A stretch of DNA of 64,000 bases. It comes from Caballeronia sp. NK8 (GTDB lineage Bacteria > Pseudomonadota > Gammaproteobacteria > Burkholderiales > Burkholderiaceae). A model generated the notes under the pieces. It was not told the origin of the DNA and made no database searches. It worked only from the letters and a program-made list of their open reading frames with translations. Position 1 is the stretch's first letter; each line of letters starts with the position of its first letter. Made by a program: the position numbers and the translations under genes. Below are positions 60,837-64,000 of the stretch, one piece after another. The stretch covers positions 868,001-932,000 of the forward strand of contig NZ_AP024322.1 of assembly GCF_018408855.1 (NCBI RefSeq), read 5' to 3'.

Positions 60837-62033
60837 TCAGGGACGCCTGGCGTTGAGCACGAAATGGGTCGCGACGCCCGCGATCAATCCCCAGAACGCG
60901 GAGCCGATGGAGAGCAGCGTGAGACCCGATGCCGTCACCATGAACGTGACGAGCGCGGGTTCGCGCTGGCGCGCGTCCTGCATCGCGTTGGCGAGGCCGC
61001 TCATGATCGAGCCGAACAGCGCGAGCGCCGCCACCGAGACAACCAGTTCCTTCGGAAACGCCGCGAACAAGGCGGCGATGGTCGCGCCGAAGGTGCCCGC
61101 GATCAGATAGAAAATGCCGCACCAGACGGCGGCCGTGTAGCGCTTGTCGCGATTCTCGTGCGCCTCGCGGCCGGTGCAGATCGCGGCGGTGATGGCCGCG
61201 AGATTCACGCCGTGCGAGCCGAACGGCGCGAGCACGAGCGACGCGATGCCGGTGGTCGAGATGAGCGGGGCGGAGGGCGTCGTGTAGCCGTCGGCGCGCA
61301 AGACGGCGATGCCCGGCACGTTCTGCGAGGCCATCGCGACGACGAACAGCGGAATGCCGATGCTGATCGCCGCCGCGAGCGAGAACGCTGGCATCGTGAA
61401 GACCGGATGCGCGAGCGCGACGTGAAAGCGCGAAAAGTCGAGCAGCCCGAGGCCGCCCGCGACCGCGACGCCCACGACGAGCGTCGCCGGAATCGCGTAA
61501 CGCGGCAGGAAGCGTTTGCCGACGAGATACGTGAAGAACATCACGATGACGAGCGCCGTCCGATGTTCGGCGGCGCGAAAAATCTCGATGCCGATCTCGA
61601 ACAGGATGCCCGCGAGCAACGCCGCGGCGATGCCCGACGGGACGCGTTTCATCAGCGTGTCGAACCAGCCGGTGAGGCCGACCGCGGTCAACAGCACGGC
61701 ACAGACAATGAACGCGCCGATCGCATCGGCATATGCGACGTTCGGCAGCGACGACACGAGCAGCGCCGCGCCGGGCGTGGACCACGCGATGACGATCGGC
61801 GCACGATAGCGCAGCGACAGCCCGATCGTGCAGACGGCCATGCCCATCGAGAGCGCCCAGATCCACGACGAAATCTGCGCGTCGGTGAGATGCGCGGCCT
61901 GGCCTGCCTGGAACATCAGCACGAGCGAGCTGGTGTAGCCCGTCATCATCGCGACGAAGCCGGCGACGATGGTCGATAACGACGAGTCGGAGAACGGGCG
62001 CAGCGCGACGCTCGCCGGAGAAGAAGCTTTCAT
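60837..62033 (-). CDS. Benzoate/H+ symporter family transporter (BenE-like)
   Basis: 398 residues with 11-12 membrane segments and BenE-family stretches: FSDSSLSTIVAGFVAMMTGYTSSL, a PIVIAWSTPGAALL re-entrant region, SQNVPGIAVLRADGY and FGSHGVNLAAITAAIC. BenE imports benzoate in Acinetobacter; paralogues move other substrates, and no benzoate catabolic genes are nearby, so the substrate is open. The start at 62033 begins MKASSPASVALRPF. It lies 14 bp after the VWA gene on the same strand and may be co-transcribed. Confidence 0.88.
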   Translation of the reverse strand: MKASSPASVALRPFSDSSLSTIVAGFVAMMTGYTSSLVLMFQAGQAAHLTDAQISSWIWALSMGMAVCTIGLSLRYRAPIVIAWSTPGAALLVSSLPNVAYADAIGAFIVCAVLLTAVGLTGWFDTLMKRVPSGIAAALLAGILFEIGIEIFRAAEHRTALVIVMFFTYLVGKRFLPRYAIPATLVVGVAVAGGLGLLDFSRFHVALAHPVFTMPAFSLAAAISIGIPLFVVAMASQNVPGIAVLRADGYTTPSAPLISTTGIASLVLAPFGSHGVNLAAITAAICTGREAHENRDKRYTAAVWCGIFYLIAGTFGATIAALFAAFPKELVVSVAALALFGSIMSGLANAMQDARQREPALVTFMVTASGLTLLSIGSAFWGLIAGVATHFVLNARRP

Positions 62034-62047
62034 GCGTTTCTTTTGGT

Positions 62048-63223
62048 TTATTTCGACAGCGCGCGCATCGCGGTTTCGAGGCCGGCCATCGTGAGCGGAT
62101 ACATGCGATTGCCGAGGACATTGCGGATCGCGGCAATCGACTGCCGGTATTCCCATAGCCGCTCGGGCTCGGGATTGAGCCACGCGTGATGCGCAAACTG
62201 ATCGGCGAGACGGCGCAGCCACACCGCGCCCGCCTCGGCGTTGTTGTACTCGACGGAGCCGCCCGGCTGCAGCACTTCGTACGGGCTCATGGTCGCGTCG
62301 CCGACGAAGATCAGCTTGTAGTCCGGCGTGAATTTGTGCAGGACGTCGAAGGTCGGCGTGCGCTCGGCGTGACGCCGGCGATTGTGCTTCCACAAATAGT
62401 CGTAGACACAGTTGTGGAAGTAGTAGAACTCGAGATGCTTGAACTCCGCCTTCGCTGCCGAGAAGAGCTCTTCGACGCGCTTGATGTGATCGTCCATCGA
62501 GCCGCCGACGTCGAGCAGCATCAGCACCTTCACGTTGTTGTGGCGCTCGGGCACCATCTTGATATCGAGCCAGCCCGCGTTGGCGGCGGTGCTGCGGATC
62601 GTGTCCGGCAGATCGAGTTCTTCGGCCGCGCCTTCGCGCGCGAAGCGGCGCAGACGCCGCAGCGCGACCTTGATGTTGCGCGTGCCGATTTCGACCTGAT
62701 CGTCGTAGTCCTTGTACGCGCGCTCGTCCCACACCTTCACGGCGGTGCGATTGCCCGACGATTCCCCGCCGATGCGGATGCCTTCGGGGTTATATCCGCC
62801 GTGCCCGAACGGCGACGTGCCGCCCGTGCCGATCCACCTGTTGCCGCCTTCGTGACGTTCCTTCTGCTCGTCCATCAGCCCTTTGAGGCGCTCCATCAGC
62901 TTGTCGAGGCCGCCGAGCGCCTCGATGCGCTTCTTTTCTTCCGCCGTGAATTCGCGGTCGAGGCGCTTCCTGAGCCAGTCGAGCGGAACGTCGAATGCTT
63001 CGTCGGGCAGTTGCGTCAGGCCGTGGAAGTACGCGCCGAACGCGCGATCGAACTTGTCGAAGTACTTCTCGTCCTTCACGAGCGTCATGCGGGCGAGAAA
63101 GTAGAACTCGTCGAGCGACGGCGAAATCACCTGCGCCTTCAGCCCTTCGAGCAAGGTCAGATATTCCTTCACCGAGACGGGCAGCTTCGCGTCGCGCAGC
63201 GAGTAGAAGAAGTCGATCAGCAT
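62048..63223 (-). CDS. VWA/CoxE-like domain protein, partner of a MoxR ATPase
   Basis: 391 residues. The N-terminal helical part (MLIDFFYSLRDAKLPVSVKE...) leads into a von Willebrand A-like domain with a degenerate metal site: VLMLLDVGGSMDDHIKRVEE gives D-x-G-G-S in place of D-x-S-x-S. It is of the CoxE/VWA type that works with MoxR AAA+ ATPases as a chaperone pair for enzyme maturation. The MoxR-like ATPase and a GNAT gene are immediately upstream on the same strand. Confidence 0.88.
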   Translation of the reverse strand: MLIDFFYSLRDAKLPVSVKEYLTLLEGLKAQVISPSLDEFYFLARMTLVKDEKYFDKFDRAFGAYFHGLTQLPDEAFDVPLDWLRKRLDREFTAEEKKRIEALGGLDKLMERLKGLMDEQKERHEGGNRWIGTGGTSPFGHGGYNPEGIRIGGESSGNRTAVKVWDERAYKDYDDQVEIGTRNIKVALRRLRRFAREGAAEELDLPDTIRSTAANAGWLDIKMVPERHNNVKVLMLLDVGGSMDDHIKRVEELFSAAKAEFKHLEFYYFHNCVYDYLWKHNRRRHAERTPTFDVLHKFTPDYKLIFVGDATMSPYEVLQPGGSVEYNNAEAGAVWLRRLADQFAHHAWLNPEPERLWEYRQSIAAIRNVLGNRMYPLTMAGLETAMRALSK

Positions 63224-63242
63224 GACGCGTTCTCCATCGGGA

Positions 63243-63833
63243 TCAGCGGTCGAGCCGGAGTTGCAGATTCGCGCGCACGGCAGGCCATTCCGATTCGATG
63301 ATCGAGAACACGACCGTATCGCGATACGCGCCGTTCCGGCTGATTCCGCTGTTGCGCAGGATGCCGTCCTGCTTGGCGCCGAGCCGCGCGATCGCCGCCC
63401 GCGAAGCGTGGTTCATGAAATGCGTGCGGAACTCGACGGCGATCGTGTTCAGCTTCTCGAACGCATGCGTGAGCAGCAGCAGCTTCGCTTCGGTGTTCAG
63501 CGCGGACTTCTGCACGCGCTTCGCATACCACGTGTGACCGATCTCCAGCCGGCGATTCGCCTGTTCGACGGCGAAGTAACGCGTCGAGCCGACGATGTCG
63601 CCGCTTCGCTTGTCGATCACCGTGAGCGGCAGCGCGCCGAGCCGGTCCCGCATGTCCAGCGCCGTGTCGATATAGGCACCGGTTTCGCCGGGCGCGGGCA
63701 CGAAGGTGTACCAGAGCTTCCACAATTCGCCGTCGCTCGCGGCGGCGGTGAGAGCGGCTTCGTGCTCGCGCGTGAGCGGCACGAGCCTGACGTGTTCGCC
63801 TTCCAGCGTGACGGGTTCGATCCAGCGGCTCAT
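63243..63833 (-). CDS. GNAT family N-acetyltransferase (RimJ/RimL-like)
   Basis: 196 residues. It starts RWIEPVTLEGEHVRLVPLTREHEAAL, typical of RimJ/RimL-like enzymes, with the acetyl-CoA site around IVGSTRYFAVEQANRRLEIGHTWY and RVQKSALNTEAKLLLLTHAFE. The substrate is unknown. It is wedged between the MoxR ATPase gene (8 bp upstream) and the VWA gene (19 bp downstream), so it appears to be part of that operon. Confidence 0.88.
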   Translation of the reverse strand: MSRWIEPVTLEGEHVRLVPLTREHEAALTAAASDGELWKLWYTFVPAPGETGAYIDTALDMRDRLGALPLTVIDKRSGDIVGSTRYFAVEQANRRLEIGHTWYAKRVQKSALNTEAKLLLLTHAFEKLNTIAVEFRTHFMNHASRAAIARLGAKQDGILRNSGISRNGAYRDTVVFSIIESEWPAVRANLQLRLDR

Positions 63834-63841
63834 GTTTCTTT

Positions 63842-64000
63842 TTAGCGATGGTTACGGTTCATGAAGAGCAGACGCTCGAACAGCGCGACGTCCTGTTCGT
63901 TCTTCAGAAGCGCGCCGTGCAAAGGCGGCACGATCTGCTTCTGATCCGACGAGCGCAGCGCTTCGGGCGGAATGTCTTCGGCCAGGAGAAGCTTCAACCA
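63842..64000 (-). CDS. MoxR-like AAA+ ATPase, C-terminal end (cut by window edge)
   Basis: Only the last 52 residues are in the window; they end with ALFERLLFMNRNHR and start WLKLLLAEDIPPEALRSSDQ. The ATP-binding motifs lie outside. This C-terminus matches my memory of the ~280-residue MoxR-like ATPases encoded beside CoxE/VWA proteins in Burkholderiaceae. The adjacency to a VWA partner supports the call. Confidence 0.7.
   Translation of the reverse strand, partial: WLKLLLAEDIPPEALRSSDQKQIVPPLHGALLKNEQDVALFERLLFMNRNHR

Overview
The window is a dense, GC-rich chromosomal stretch with Burkholderiaceae-type gene content. The best guess is Paraburkholderia or Caballeronia, inferred from gene families, GC3-rich codons and local gene orders such as uup-parE-parC and htpG-ubiC. 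About 72 genes are supported, including one tRNA. No rRNA, CRISPR array, insertion sequence or prophage was seen.

Layout. 0.4-3.5 kb: a fused NitT/TauT-type ABC permease and its ATPase. 3.6-4.3 kb: a hicAB toxin-antitoxin module with a palindromic operator. 4.4-5.4 kb: two tandemly duplicated lipoproteins. 5.7-20.4 kb: a stress island built around sigma-54. It holds an rpoN gene, two sigma-54 enhancer-binding proteins (one PspF-like without a receiver, one with a receiver), trehalose-6-phosphate synthase (otsA), and a set of small stress-type proteins: DUF883/YqjD-like, BON, DUF2383, DUF4142, DUF1488, PfpI and hydrophilic or proline-rich proteins. At least three of its transcription units start just downstream of GGCAC-N5-TTGC sigma-54 promoters, and five more have weaker matches. 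20.4-24.6 kb: an MFS pump, a YbhB-like protein and a diguanylate cyclase with a duplicated sensor domain. 24.7-28.5 kb: a TetR regulator with divergent quinate/shikimate genes (shikimate dehydrogenase and QuiC). 29.2-31.0 kb: tRNA-Arg(CCU) followed by a hipBA module with three operators exactly 50 bp apart. 31-41 kb: membrane protein, methyltransferase, rubredoxin, uup, parE and parC. 41-50 kb: a GGDEF/EAL protein, PhzF, and a minus-strand unit (VOC, EamA, aminotransferase, RidA) divergent from a MocR-type regulator. 50-64 kb: HExxH protein, htpG, coupled ubiC-UDG-methyltransferase genes, a DUF3311/SSS symporter pair, FUSC protein, transaldolase, BenE-like transporter, and a MoxR-GNAT-VWA operon cut by the right edge.

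How it works together. The strongest idea is that the 5.7-20.4 kb region is a compact, self-contained sigma-54 stress regulon. Sigma factor, activators and targets lie together, and the targets (trehalose synthesis, membrane-anchored and periplasmic stress proteins) are of the kind often placed under RpoS in other proteobacteria. The promoter matches are read directly from the sequence. The regulon itself is inference. The other blocks are ordinary chromosomal housekeeping or metabolic units plus two small toxin-antitoxin insertions.
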